DNA of 38,300 nucleotides from Oxalobacteraceae bacterium. Its GTDB lineage: Bacteria > Pseudomonadota > Gammaproteobacteria > Burkholderiales > Burkholderiaceae_D. This document shows, piece by piece, positions 1 through 7,264 of the stretch. The translations under genes and the position numbers were made by a program. Location of the stretch: the NCBI GenBank assembly GCA_003537575.1, contig DPRS01000038.1:21519-59818 (forward strand), in the 5' to 3' direction. The notes beneath the pieces are model-generated. The model saw only the letters and a program-made list of their open reading frames with translations. It was not told where the DNA came from and made no database searches. The stretch's first letter is position 1; each line of letters opens with the position of its first letter.

Positions 1-1
1 C

Positions 2-1201
2 AACAAGTCGCACGCCGCCGCCTACGCGCTGCTGTCCTATCACACCGCCTACCTGAAGGCGCACCACCCGGCCGCGTTCATGGCAGCCAACATGTCGCTG
101 GCGATGGACGACACCGACAAGGTCAAGATCCTGGTCGAGGATTCCGTCGATATCTGCGGCCTGACGATCCTGCCGCCGGATATCAACCAGTCGGAATACC
201 GTTTCATCCCCGTGGGCGAACCGGGCAAGAAAGCCCTGCAGATCCGCTACGGTCTCGGCGCGGTGAAGGGCTCGGGCCAGAGCGCGATCGAGGCGATCGT
301 CGCGGCGCGCAAGCAAGGCGGTCCGTTCACCGACCTGTTCGATTTCGCCAAGCGGGTGGACAAGCAGCAGATCAACCGCCGCACCATCGAATCGCTGATC
401 CGCGCCGGCGCCTTCGACTGCTTCAATGTCGACCGCGCCATCCTGCTGGCTTCGGTCAGCCTGGCCCTGGAAGGCGCCGAGCAGGCGGCAGCGGCAGCCA
501 ACCAGGTCAGCCTGTTCGGCGACGACAGCGACATGGCGGCGCCGCCGGAATACATCAAGGTGCCGGCCTGGAGCGAAAAGCAGCGCCTGACGGAAGAGAA
601 ATCCGCGCTCGGCTTTTACCTGTCCGGCCATCTGTTCAACGCCTACGCCCCCGAAGCGCGCAAGTTCGCCCGCACCAAGCTGGCCGACCTCGCCCCTTCG
701 CGCGACCCGCGCGTCATTGCCGGCGTCATCACGACCGTCCGCACGCAAATGACCCAGCGCGGCAAGCTGGTCATCGTCACGCTCGACGACGGCAGCGCCA
801 CGGTGGATGTCACGGTCTACAACGAGCTGTACGATCCCAACCGGCGCCTGTTCAAGGAAGACGAATTCCTCGCCGTGCTGGGGAAAGTCTCGGAAGACCG
901 CTTCTCCGGCGGCTTGCGCATTTCCGCCGACAAGGTGATGGATATCGCCGCCGCCCGCGCCGCGTTCGGCAAGTCCCTGCGGCTATCGATGAATGGCCAG
1001 GCCGACGCCAGGAAGCTGCGCGAGATGCTCACGCCCTTCCAGCAAGCCGAAGACGCCTGCCGCGTGGTGGTGCAATACACCAAGGATGGCGCGCTGGGCG
1101 AACTGCAATTGTCGGAAGAATGGCGCGTGCGCGGCGACGATGCCTTGCGCAGCAAGCTGGGCGAATGGCTGCGGGAAGAAAACGTCTGGTTCGAGTATTA
1201 A
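2..1201 (+). CDS. dnaE: DNA polymerase III alpha subunit, C-terminal part (5' end outside window)
   Basis: Catalytic subunit of the replicative DNA polymerase III. Only about the last 400 residues are present; the reading frame is open from base 2 with NKSHAAAYALLSYHTAYLK, a typical DnaE segment. Next come the tandem helix-hairpin-helix region (GLGAVKGSGQSAIEAI, then INRRTIESLIRAGAFD) and the OB-fold nucleic-acid-binding domain (around VIAGVITTVRTQMTQRGKLV). The C-terminal tail ends FEY, followed by TAA. Family members are about 1150 residues, so the start lies well upstream. The convergent ParE-type toxin gene begins its stop codon at the very next base, so there is no room for a separate terminator. 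Recognition of the family is secure. Confidence 0.97.
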   Translation, partial: NKSHAAAYALLSYHTAYLKAHHPAAFMAANMSLAMDDTDKVKILVEDSVDICGLTILPPDINQSEYRFIPVGEPGKKALQIRYGLGAVKGSGQSAIEAIVAARKQGGPFTDLFDFAKRVDKQQINRRTIESLIRAGAFDCFNVDRAILLASVSLALEGAEQAAAAANQVSLFGDDSDMAAPPEYIKVPAWSEKQRLTEEKSALGFYLSGHLFNAYAPEARKFARTKLADLAPSRDPRVIAGVITTVRTQMTQRGKLVIVTLDDGSATVDVTVYNELYDPNRRLFKEDEFLAVLGKVSEDRFSGGLRISADKVMDIAAARAAFGKSLRLSMNGQADARKLREMLTPFQQAEDACRVVVQYTKDGALGELQLSEEWRVRGDDALRSKLGEWLREENVWFEY

Positions 1202-1537
1202 TTAAACCCGCAACAACCGCTCATAAAGCACCGTCGCATAATCCTGCCGTGTCGAACAAATAATGTGAATGTAGACCGTCTGGCCAGGCTCGTCGATCTC
1301 ATACAATACCTTGTTCTGTTTTTGCACCACCATATGGCGATATTGCAGCATGCCCAAGGGGAGTAGCTCCGAAACCGGCGCACCAAGCCTTGGATTGTCC
1401 TTCAACACGAAGATCGCATTCCGGATTTCGCTATAGACTCGGGCCGCGGTCTCGCTGCCAAAGCTGGTCCGGACATAGGCGTGGATGGCGGCAAGGTCTT
1501 TCTGAGCCTCTTTCAGCAAACGAACTTGGTAGGTCAC
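1202..1537 (-). CDS. ParE/RelE-family toxin of a type II toxin-antitoxin pair
   Basis: Predicted 111-residue toxin. It has the ParE/RelE layout: an N-terminal MTYQVRLLKEAQKDL strand-helix start (typical xxVxxxxxAxxDL), a two-helix hairpin (IHAYVRTSFGSETAARVYSEI), the NPRLGAPV turn, and a C-terminal beta sheet ending with VYIHIICSTRQDYATVL. ParE members poison DNA gyrase and RelE members cleave mRNA; which activity applies cannot be told from the sequence. Its ATG overlaps the stop of the upstream antitoxin gene by four bases (ATGA at 1534-1537), so translation is probably coupled. Its 3' end abuts dnaE tail to tail. Confidence 0.88.
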   Translation of the reverse strand: MTYQVRLLKEAQKDLAAIHAYVRTSFGSETAARVYSEIRNAIFVLKDNPRLGAPVSELLPLGMLQYRHMVVQKQNKVLYEIDEPGQTVYIHIICSTRQDYATVLYERLLRV

Positions 1538-1806
1538 CCGAGAATTTCCTTGTCCATCCGGGCAAAGACATCCTCGGCCGCATCAAATTCTCCGGACTCA
1601 ATTTGCTTACGCCCCATCGCCAGCAGCTTGAGCAAGGCCATCGCCTCCTTGCCCTCCTCGTAACTTTTTATATCCTGAACGACGAAGGTGGCCACGCCAT
1701 TTTGGGTAATAACCAGCGGCTCGCGAGACTGCGTAATATCCTCGACAATTTTTGCGACATTGTCCTTGAGATAGCTTACTGGCCTGATTTGCTCTGAATA
1801 GCGCAT
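1534..1806 (-). CDS. Phd/YefM-family antitoxin
   Basis: Predicted 90-residue antitoxin, first gene of the pair. The N-terminal half, MRYSEQIRPVSYLKDNVAKIVEDI, then EPLVITQNGVATFVVQD, is the Phd/YefM DNA-binding fold. The C-terminal half is helical and acidic (IESGEFDAAEDVFARMDKEIL) and would wrap the toxin. The open frame continues upstream, but I chose the ATG at 1806 because a good ribosome-binding site (GGGAG, 7 bases upstream) precedes it and because Phd proteins start this way. A strong promoter with palindromes lies directly upstream (1844-1872), which fits autorepression by the antitoxin or complex. Confidence 0.88.
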   Translation of the reverse strand: MRYSEQIRPVSYLKDNVAKIVEDITQSREPLVITQNGVATFVVQDIKSYEEGKEAMALLKLLAMGRKQIESGEFDAAEDVFARMDKEILG

Positions 1807-1839
1807 GAAATTTCTCCCGGCCCGACAGAACAGGCGACC

Positions 1840-1872
1840 AGACATAATAAAGTCTGAATTCAGCCAGGTCAA
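1840..1872 (-). promoter_or_regulatory. Promoter and operator of the Phd/ParE pair
   Basis: On the minus strand, TTGACC (1867-1872) and TATTAT (1844-1849) are separated by exactly 17 bases, a good sigma-70 promoter. Between the two boxes lies the perfect 10-bp palindrome CTGAATTCAG (1854-1863), and AGAC/GTCT arms (1840-1843 and 1852-1855) flank the -10 box. Both suit binding by a dimeric antitoxin, which is inference. Confidence 0.7.
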
Positions 1873-1900
1873 GACATCCCAAATCATCGGGAACAACAAC

Positions 1901-1927
1901 CAGGCATGATATAATAAATCATGCCTG
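1901..1927 (+). promoter_or_regulatory. Inverted repeat with -10 box covering the start codon of the TumE-like gene
   Basis: Perfect 10-base arms CAGGCATGAT (1901-1910) and ATCATGCCTG (1918-1927) are separated by 7 bases. A consensus -10 TATAAT lies at 1910-1915, and the start codon ATG (1921-1923) is inside the right arm. No Shine-Dalgarno sequence precedes the ATG. A transcript from this -10 would begin at or beside the ATG, so a leaderless mRNA is plausible. The repeat is a candidate operator for the HTH antitoxin. Confidence 0.6.
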
Positions 1928-2217
1928 ATAAAAAAATTGTCGATGAAGTCCATCACATTTCCGCGAAGCGCGGCAATGGTCAATTGCGCCGGGAGATATG
2001 GTGCGACGCCAAGGGTAATGTCACTCGCTACAATCTTGCATACATTAACCACGCGCTTCAGGAAAAAGACAATGGCAGAGTCGTGGGTTACGACAATCAG
2101 CATGGCTATCATCATCGCCACTATTTAGGCGAGGTTTCACCTGTCGTTTTTTCCAGTTTTGAAAATATTGAAGAGTTGTTTGAAGCCGATTGGATTGCGC
2201 TAAGGAGTTCGAAATGA
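1921..2217 (+). CDS. TumE-like (DUF6516) probable toxin
   Basis: 98-residue protein resembling the DUF6516 / 'TumE family toxin' group. The diagnostic features are an N-terminal RREIW strand, RYNLAYI in the middle, and the C-terminal motif GYDNQHGYHHRHY, which matches the family's xYDNxHGxxHRH block with its cluster of histidines. The His-rich motif is the likely active region, but I know of no settled biochemical activity. The gene overlaps the downstream HTH gene by ATGA (2214-2217), the usual toxin-antitoxin arrangement with toxin first. It is transcribed divergently from the Phd/ParE pair, with about 114 bases between the two start codons. Confidence 0.75.
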   Translation: MPDKKIVDEVHHISAKRGNGQLRREIWCDAKGNVTRYNLAYINHALQEKDNGRVVGYDNQHGYHHRHYLGEVSPVVFSSFENIEELFEADWIALRSSK

Positions 2218-2588
2218 GCACATTGACGTTAAAGACCGGAAATGAAGATAGTTTCTTCAAACGCGGGAAAAAGCTCGCCAAACTAGCCGATGCCGGCACA
2301 CCTATTCCGCATGAGTTGGTCATCAGCTTTGAAGAACCAGCGGATTTGCTCAAACTCCTCACGGCGGCACGTCTTGATCTGTTTCGCGCCATTAAAGAAT
2401 ATCCCGATTCAATCACGGGCATTGCTGAGCGTTTAAATCGTGATCGCAGTGCCGTAAAGCGGGATATCGATCAACTTGCCGAAGCAGGACTGGTGTTGGT
2501 TGAGCCGCAAGTGTTGCCGGGCCATGGTCGCATGAAACAAGTCCGTGTCGTAGCGGACCAGTTCCGGCTCGAAGCCCAGCTTGCCTAG
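2214..2588 (+). CDS. HTH antitoxin partner of the TumE-like protein
   Basis: 124-residue predicted DNA-binding protein. A winged-helix segment (LFRAIKEYPDSITGIAERLNRDRSAVKRDIDQL, then AGLVLVEPQ and the wing GHGRMKQVRV) resembles MarR-type HTH proteins that accompany DUF6516 toxins. The start at 2214 is set by AAGGAG at 2202-2207 with correct spacing and by the ATGA overlap with the upstream gene; an in-frame ATG at 2190 would lie inside that gene. The product probably neutralises the upstream protein and represses the operon, perhaps through the inverted repeat at 1901-1927 (inference). Confidence 0.75.
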   Translation: MSTLTLKTGNEDSFFKRGKKLAKLADAGTPIPHELVISFEEPADLLKLLTAARLDLFRAIKEYPDSITGIAERLNRDRSAVKRDIDQLAEAGLVLVEPQVLPGHGRMKQVRVVADQFRLEAQLA

Positions 2589-2608
2589 CACCATTGGAAC
2601 ACAGCGCC

Positions 2609-2614
2609 TATAAT
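2609..2614 (+). promoter_or_regulatory. -10 box upstream of trhO
   Basis: Perfect TATAAT at 2609-2614, followed by G. No convincing -35 is visible. A transcript would start near 2621, which excludes the in-frame ATG at 2613 and supports the trhO start at 2646. Confidence 0.5.
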
Positions 2615-2645
2615 GCCGGCAAATCAAAGACTTAGAGAATTTTCC

Positions 2646-3500
2646 ATGCCGTCATCCAGCGCCCCCATCGTCAACATCGCCGCCTATAAATTCATCGGCT
2701 TCGACGACACCGAGGCCAGGCGCCCGCAATTCCAGGCCCTGTGCCGCGAGCTCGACCTGAAAGGCACGATCCTGCTCACCCCGGAAGGCATCAACCTGTT
2801 CCTGGCCGGCGTGCGCGCATCGATCGACCGCTTTCTCGCCTGGCTGCGCAGCGACGAACGCTTCGCCGATATCGAAGTCAAGGAAAGCTATTCCGACAAG
2901 CAGCCCTTCAAGCGCATGCTGGTCAAGCTGAAGAGCGAAATCATCACCATGAAGATGCCGCTGATTCAGCCGGAAAAGGGCCGTGCCCCGGCCATCGATG
3001 CCAAAACGCTCAAGCGCTGGCTCGATGCCGGCCATGACGACGACGGCAAGCCAGTGGTGATGATGGATACCCGCAACGCTTTCGAAGTCGATGTCGGCAC
3101 CTTCGACAATACCCTCGACTACCGCATCAAAAAATTCAGCGACTTCCCCGAAGTGGTCGCGCAACACAAGGAAGAGCTGGAAGGCAAGACCGTGGTGACC
3201 TTCTGCACCGGCGGCATCCGCTGCGAGAAAGCGGCGATTCACATGCAGCAGGTCGGCTACGACAGCGTGTATCAGCTCGAAGGCGGCATTCTGAAATACT
3301 TCGAGGAAGTCGGCGGCGCTCACTATACGGGTTCGTGCTTCGTGTTCGATTACCGCACCGCCCTCACCCCGGCGCTGGAACCTTCAGGGGAAATCCGCTG
3401 CCGCGATTGCGGCAATGTGATCAAGGCGGAAGATCCCGCTGAACCGCTGCGTATTTACGGCAAGCTCTGCCCGCATTGCGCAAACGACGCGCCAGCCTAG
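2646..3500 (+). CDS. trhO: tRNA uridine(34) hydroxylase TrhO (rhodanese-domain protein)
   Basis: Predicted cytosolic enzyme for oxygen-dependent hydroxylation of U34 in tRNA, the first step toward cmo5U/mo5U-type wobble bases. The 284-residue protein has the family layout: an acylphosphatase-like N-terminal domain (KGTILLTPEGINLFLAG, residues 39-55), a rhodanese domain (VMMDTRNAFEVDVGTF, about 138-153) with the catalytic loop CTGGIRCEKA starting at Cys187, and a C-terminal tail with two CxxC pairs (CRDC 252-255, CPHC 275-278) that could bind zinc. I chose ATG 2646 over the upstream in-frame ATG 2613 because the latter sits inside a TATAAT box. The gene stands alone and converges on the next gene. 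Confidence 0.93.
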   Translation: MPSSSAPIVNIAAYKFIGFDDTEARRPQFQALCRELDLKGTILLTPEGINLFLAGVRASIDRFLAWLRSDERFADIEVKESYSDKQPFKRMLVKLKSEIITMKMPLIQPEKGRAPAIDAKTLKRWLDAGHDDDGKPVVMMDTRNAFEVDVGTFDNTLDYRIKKFSDFPEVVAQHKEELEGKTVVTFCTGGIRCEKAAIHMQQVGYDSVYQLEGGILKYFEEVGGAHYTGSCFVFDYRTALTPALEPSGEIRCRDCGNVIKAEDPAEPLRIYGKLCPHCANDAPA

Positions 3501-3525
3501 CCGACACCACCAGCCTGGCCGGCAC

Positions 3526-4209
3526 TTATTCCCCCACGGGCGCGCCCCAGCCCACATCCGCCGTCATGATGACATCACCGTCATTGCGCAGGACAGCCTC
3601 AGCAAGCGGAACAGGCAGCGCAAGCGCGACGGGGGGCGCCACCGGGGCGCGCAATGCCGCCAGCCGGTCCTGCTCTTCGTACTGGCCATCCATGTGCAGC
3701 CAGGTCGCGATGCCCATGATGACCCCGGCCACGACCGACAACGGGGTAGGCGCCGCAGCCAGCACCAGCAGATTATTGATCGCGGCGCCGCTCCAGACAG
3801 CCGCCCCCGCTTTCAGGGCGGTGCGCTTCTCTTCCTCCGGCAGCGTTTCGGCATACTTCACCAGACCGATTTTCAAACCGGTCATGGCCAGCACGCCCAG
3901 GGGCGATGGCGAAACCAGCGGATTCATTTCCACCGCCCCGGACGCCAGGCCGATGCCCGTCGTCACCCCATCCGCCACCGCCGCCGTCATGGCCGTATTC
4001 TCGCCCTGCAGGAGCGGGCTCGCCGGTTGGCCAGGCAAGGCGTTACCGGTAACACTGGCCATGCTCATGGCGTCGGCCGAAAGCGCACCGTTATAGACAT
4101 AATCGGACGGCACCTCCTGGCCAGAAGCACCCTGGTGCGAAAGCCCCAGACATAGACCGGCCATCGCCGCACACCTGGAAAAAAAACGCTGCCATGACGG
4201 ATTTTCCAT
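3526..4209 (-). CDS. Uncharacterised exported/membrane protein, DUF5658-like segment
   Basis: Function not recognised. The 227-residue protein starts with a signal sequence (RFFSRCAAMAGLCLGLS, probable cleavage near GASGQ). A middle hydrophobic region of three or four segments begins ADGVTTGIGLASGAVEMNPL, a pattern like DUF5658 proteins ('D..TT..GL..GA.E.NPL'), and runs to SVVAGVIMGIATWLHMDG. The tail is Ala/Pro/Val-rich. The start at 4209 is chosen because GGAGGGG sits just upstream of that ATG; the two ATG codons further upstream in frame lack a site. It converges with trhO and diverges from the YjbE-like gene. A link to the polysaccharide locus is possible only by position. Confidence 0.75.
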   Translation of the reverse strand: MENPSWQRFFSRCAAMAGLCLGLSHQGASGQEVPSDYVYNGALSADAMSMASVTGNALPGQPASPLLQGENTAMTAAVADGVTTGIGLASGAVEMNPLVSPSPLGVLAMTGLKIGLVKYAETLPEEEKRTALKAGAAVWSGAAINNLLVLAAAPTPLSVVAGVIMGIATWLHMDGQYEEQDRLAALRAPVAPPVALALPVPLAEAVLRNDGDVIMTADVGWGAPVGE

Positions 4210-4381
4210 TGTCCCCTCCATGAACCGAGTCATGTTTAAGGGTAGGAATTCCGGCTAATGCGGGGCTTGATAGAACCTAAGGAATTTCCCGGCGCGATCA
4301 ATCCATATCAATGGACGAGCAGAAGAAATGCCCTGTTGTCAAGATGGCGAGCAGGAAAATTATTATTCAATTAAAAAGAAA

Positions 4382-4471
4382 CAAAAAGTAACAAACTTTT
4401 TGTTGTTTTATCTTGTACATTTGATCAAGCAATCATGTACTATTGATACTATGCAATAAAAGTTGTATTAG
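4382..4471 (+). promoter_or_regulatory. Regulatory region and promoter of the YjbE-like gene
   Basis: The stretch 4210-4527 holds no gene. It contains an 8-bp inverted repeat CAAAAAGT/ACTTTTTG (4382-4389 and 4395-4402), the palindrome TTGATCAA (4421-4428) framed by GTACAT (4415-4420) and ATGTAC (4435-4440), and a promoter TTGATA (4443-4448), 17 bases, TATTAG (4466-4471). The palindrome centre is about 53 bases upstream of the predicted transcript start, an activator-like position. The core ATTTGATCAA recurs upstream of the YjbH-PAP2 gene. Confidence 0.55.
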
Positions 4472-4527
4472 AATCCACCTTAGTCTTGCCTTTATCCGCC
4501 ATTCAAAAACAAAGAAAGGGTCTTCCC

Positions 4528-4845
4528 ATGAAAAAACTGTTCCTGGCTGCTTTGATGTTTAGCGTGTTCTCCGGCCAAGCCCTGGCCCAAGCTGCAGCCG
4601 CTCCGGCCGCTGCCGGTGGCGCTAGCGGCACCGCTGGTGCTGGTGCTGGTGCCGCTGCTGGCGCTGGCGCCGGTACCGCTACTGCTGCAGGCGCTGCTGC
4701 TGGCGCTGCTGCCGCTGGCGGTGCTGCTGCCGCTGCCGGCCTCTCGGTTGGTGCCATTGCCGTTGGCGTTGCCGCTGCCGGCGTTCTGGCTGCAGTTGCC
4801 AGCAGCGACAGCACCAGCACCCACACCGCAACGACTCATCACTAA
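4528..4845 (+). CDS. YjbE-like Ala/Gly-rich secreted small protein of the polysaccharide locus
   Basis: 105-residue exported protein. It has a clean signal peptide (MKKLFLAALMFSVFSGQALA, cleavage after ALA). A low-complexity body made almost only of Ala and Gly with some Thr follows, then a hydrophobic stretch (LSVGAIAVGVAAAGVLAAVA) and a Ser/Thr/His tail (SSDSTSTHTATTHH). This order matches E. coli YjbE, the first gene of the yjbEFGH exopolysaccharide operon, though low complexity makes homology hard to prove. The role of YjbE-type proteins is not established; they are exported and produced with the polysaccharide. The start is fixed by AAAGGG at 4515-4520. A strong terminator follows, so it forms its own transcription unit, probably highly expressed. 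Confidence 0.75.
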   Translation: MKKLFLAALMFSVFSGQALAQAAAAPAAAGGASGTAGAGAGAAAGAGAGTATAAGAAAGAAAAGGAAAAAGLSVGAIAVGVAAAGVLAAVASSDSTSTHTATTHH

Positions 4846-4893
4846 TGCACTAGAGGTGACGTCGAAATGCGCCACCTTTTCTGCTTGGAAAAT

Positions 4894-4921
4894 AAAAAAG
4901 CGACCTTTCGGTCGCTTTTTT
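4894..4921 (+). terminator. Rho-independent terminator after the YjbE-like gene
   Basis: Perfect stem AAAAAAGCGACC (4894-4905) and GGTCGCTTTTTT (4910-4921) with a TTTC loop and a terminal T run. It is symmetrical, so it could also act on minus-strand transcription. Confidence 0.93.
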
Positions 4922-4923
4922 CA

Positions 4924-5226
4924 ATGCCCCCTGATTTCCGTCATTCTCTGCGGTGGCTCTGGCACCCGCTTGTGGCCGCTGTCACGGAAAGGTTACCTAA
5001 AACAATTCCTGCACCTGCTCGGTGAAGAAAGCCTTTTGCAGCAAACCGTGCGGCGAGTACAAAGCACCGAGCATGCCGACATCCTGCTCGAACCGGCGCG
5101 CCGCCCCCCAGCCAAGCCGGCACCCCGCAACGCGTGCTGGAATTCGCGGAAAAGCCCAGCCACGCTCTTGCAGAACAATATAAAGACGATATTGTTCGCC
5201 TAGAAGACCGCTATGGCAGAGCATAA
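4924..5226 (+). pseudogene. manC: Mosaic remnant of a manC (mannose-1-phosphate guanylyltransferase) gene
   Basis: A decayed copy of manC assembled from four pieces, judged against the intact manC product at 18548-19987. (1) ATGCCCCCTG at 4924 would read MPL with one C fewer, so the start is frameshifted at a run of five C; in the +1 frame ISVILCGGSGTRLWPLSR continues to about 5080, matching residues 1-54. (2) ILLEPARR with what follows resembles residues 85-97. (3) After another frame change, RVLEFAEKPSHALAEQY (5131-5181) matches residues 176-191. (4) DDIVRLEDRYGRA then TAA (to 5226) matches the last 12 residues. It lies directly behind a terminator and lacks a ribosome-binding site, so it is certainly non-functional. 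It differs from the intact gene (for example RKGYLKQ against RAGFPKQ), so it is a separate lineage and not a recent copy. Confidence 0.88.
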
Positions 5227-5265
5227 GACCCCTGCCATTGGTGTTTAGTTTTCAGGATTGCTACT

Positions 5266-5451
5266 TTATATCCGTACTGAGGCTAAATGAGCTTCCCTCT
5301 TGTACGTAAGTTCACTCATCAATTTTTGCTCAATGAGTTCCGCGAATCTTTCGTACTTGGACATGGTTGCCTGGGCATCTGCATATCCCACCCAATCAGT
5401 ACTGAATCCCGCTTCGCCCATCAAATGGAATAGTTGCTGCCTGTCTATCAT
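5266..5451 (-). CDS. Small hypothetical protein, phage-type N-terminal pattern
   Basis: 61-residue open frame. MIDRQQLFHLMGEAGF ... KYERFAELIEQKL recalls the many short phage and prophage proteins with the pattern 'M.R..I..LA.EAGF ... LERFA.LV'. AGGTG six bases upstream supports the ATG at 5451; an in-frame GTG at 5460 is the alternative. It sits in a scar region between the manC remnant and wbaP, with no partner genes, so it may be a leftover. No function can be assigned. Confidence 0.4.
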   Translation of the reverse strand: MIDRQQLFHLMGEAGFSTDWVGYADAQATMSKYERFAELIEQKLMSELTYKREAHLASVRI

Positions 5452-5527
5452 GGTACGCACCTATAAGTTGCTTAAAAAACGCCAGAATCACTTCCAAAAT
5501 TTAGAACCAAGCATCCTTATAGCCAAT

Positions 5528-5548
5528 GCGTTATCTCAAAAATAACGC
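5528..5548. repeat. Inverted repeat in the wbaP upstream region
   Basis: Perfect 7-base arms GCGTTAT (5528-5534) and ATAACGC (5542-5548), followed by an AT-rich stretch. It could be a weak terminator or an operator. The rest of 5452-5741 is very AT-rich and holds a TACAAT -10-like box at 5649-5654 without a clear -35; this may drive wbaP with a leader of about 80 bases. Confidence 0.4.
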
Positions 5549-5741
5549 TATTTAATGCATTTTTACAATCGTTGTATTTTAAAAATTAAAAATATCAATA
5601 TTCATTGTTATTTCACAAAACTTTCACTAAAAGTAGAAGTTTTTTTAATACAATGTTGTTTCTATTCTGGTCACTTTACTCCTCAAGTGCCACAGCTCCA
5701 CCGCAAAGCTTTGTCTGCGGGAAAATAATTAAAGAACAAAC

Positions 5742-7229
5742 ATGAAGTTGGTTGAAAATCTCGCCTTAACCAAGTTACCGTGGTACTTCGGAAAAGAATT
5801 TGAAAAATGGATTCTTGTCGGCGTCGATACGGTCGCCTTGCTTGCGACTTTTTACCTGACTGCTGTCCTCACATTGCTGTTTGACGCGCACGCAATCGAC
5901 ACCATATTTCCGGCGCAGATGCTACCAAGCGATTATCAGCGAGCAGAAGGCCAGTTTGTGCTGATACTACTATCAATCATCGCTTTCTGGACCAAAGGAC
6001 ATTACTGGAAGCGCCGTCCTTTCTGGAGCGAACTGCACGAAGTACTCAAGATTTTTTTCATCATGGCACTCGTGGAATCCGCACTGGTGCTGTTTGCTGA
6101 GTGGCCACTTTCTCGCGCGGATATCCTGCTGAAATGGCTGCTTGCTCCCTTGATTATTTTAAGCAGCCGCTTCCTGGCCAAACGACTGCTGACTTTTATG
6201 GGCGGCTGGATTCGCCCGATGGTCATTATCGGTACGGGAAATAATCTCTTCGAAACCGCCAAGGCATTCGAAGATGAACCGCTGATGGGGTACCGCCTGA
6301 TGGCGTTTATGGTGCCCGAAGGTAAAGTGAAACCCGAGATCGAATACAAGAGCAGCACAGGCGACAGCATTCCATTCATCTCAATGCCCCGCAAACCACA
6401 AGGCTTGCTGACACAACTAGGGAATCCGCACGTGGTACTCGCCCTGGAACAAGGTGAACTCAATGCGCGCCCAGAGCTGGTTCAGCAACTCAGCGACCTC
6501 GATCAAGACACGCAGATCGTGCCCTCGCTGCGCGGCTTGCCCCTGTACGGAATGGAAGTCAACCACTTCTTCAGTCACGAAATCCTGGTCCTGACGGTGC
6601 GTAACAATCTGGCGCGCCGTGCTCCACGCATCTTGAAGCGCAGCTTCGATATCGTTGCCTCACTGGGATTGCTTGTGATCGGTTCGCCGCTATTGCTTTG
6701 GATTGCCGCGAAAGTCGCCGCCTCGGGCCGGCCGATTTTCTATGGTCATAAGCGTGTAGGCCAAAACGGTAAAAGCTTCCTCTGCTATAAGTTCCGGACC
6801 ATGCAGACAAACGCGGCACAACTCCTCCAGGAGTTGCTGGAGCGCGCCCCGGAAGCGAAAGCCGAATGGGAACGCGACTTCAAACTCAAAAATGACCCTC
6901 GCATTACGCCGATCGGCCACTTTCTTAGGAAAACCAGTCTCGACGAACTGCCGCAACTGTGGAATGTACTCAAAGGTGAAATGAGCCTAGTCGGCCCGCG
7001 CCCGGTGGTGGATGCGGAGCTGGAGCGCTACGGCAAGCATGTGGATCTTTATTTGAAAGCAAAACCTGGTATTACCGGCCTTTGGCAAATCAGCGGTAGA
7101 AACGACATCAGTTACGACACCCGTGTATACCTCGATGGATGGTATGTGAAGAACTGGTCCTGGTTTAACGACATCGTGATCTTAATCAGGACAGTCAAAG
7201 TCATTCTCAAAAGAGACGGCGCCTATTAA
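5742..7229 (+). CDS. wbaP: Undecaprenyl-phosphate sugar phosphotransferase, WbaP type
   Basis: Membrane enzyme that starts repeat-unit synthesis by moving hexose-1-phosphate (galactose-1-P in characterised WbaP; glucose-1-P is possible) from a UDP-sugar onto undecaprenyl phosphate. At 495 residues it has the full WbaP layout: hydrophobic segments at about 24-48, 70-85, 103-120 and 130-147, a central cytoplasmic nucleotide-binding-like domain (MVIIGTGNN near 160), and a C-terminal bacterial sugar transferase domain from about 296. The latter contains the membrane re-entrant helix (SFDIVASLGLLVIGSPLLL), GHKRVGQNGKSFLCYKFRTM, the catalytic Asp-Glu pair in TSLDELPQLWNV (D401, E402), VGPRP and KPGITGLWQISGR. 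galU follows 35 bases downstream, so the two probably form one transcript. Start ATG 5742; its ribosome-binding site is weak (AAAGAA). Confidence 0.93.
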   Translation: MKLVENLALTKLPWYFGKEFEKWILVGVDTVALLATFYLTAVLTLLFDAHAIDTIFPAQMLPSDYQRAEGQFVLILLSIIAFWTKGHYWKRRPFWSELHEVLKIFFIMALVESALVLFAEWPLSRADILLKWLLAPLIILSSRFLAKRLLTFMGGWIRPMVIIGTGNNLFETAKAFEDEPLMGYRLMAFMVPEGKVKPEIEYKSSTGDSIPFISMPRKPQGLLTQLGNPHVVLALEQGELNARPELVQQLSDLDQDTQIVPSLRGLPLYGMEVNHFFSHEILVLTVRNNLARRAPRILKRSFDIVASLGLLVIGSPLLLWIAAKVAASGRPIFYGHKRVGQNGKSFLCYKFRTMQTNAAQLLQELLERAPEAKAEWERDFKLKNDPRITPIGHFLRKTSLDELPQLWNVLKGEMSLVGPRPVVDAELERYGKHVDLYLKAKPGITGLWQISGRNDISYDTRVYLDGWYVKNWSWFNDIVILIRTVKVILKRDGAY

Positions 7230-7264
7230 AGATTTCCCAAGCGCGTCGCAATAGATTCAAATAC

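Noticed and set aside
4616..5203. 195-codon frame running through the YjbE-like gene, the terminator and the manC remnant
   Set aside because: Its first half is the out-of-frame reading of the Ala/Gly repeat. Only the part after 4924 is meaningful, as a pseudogene fragment.
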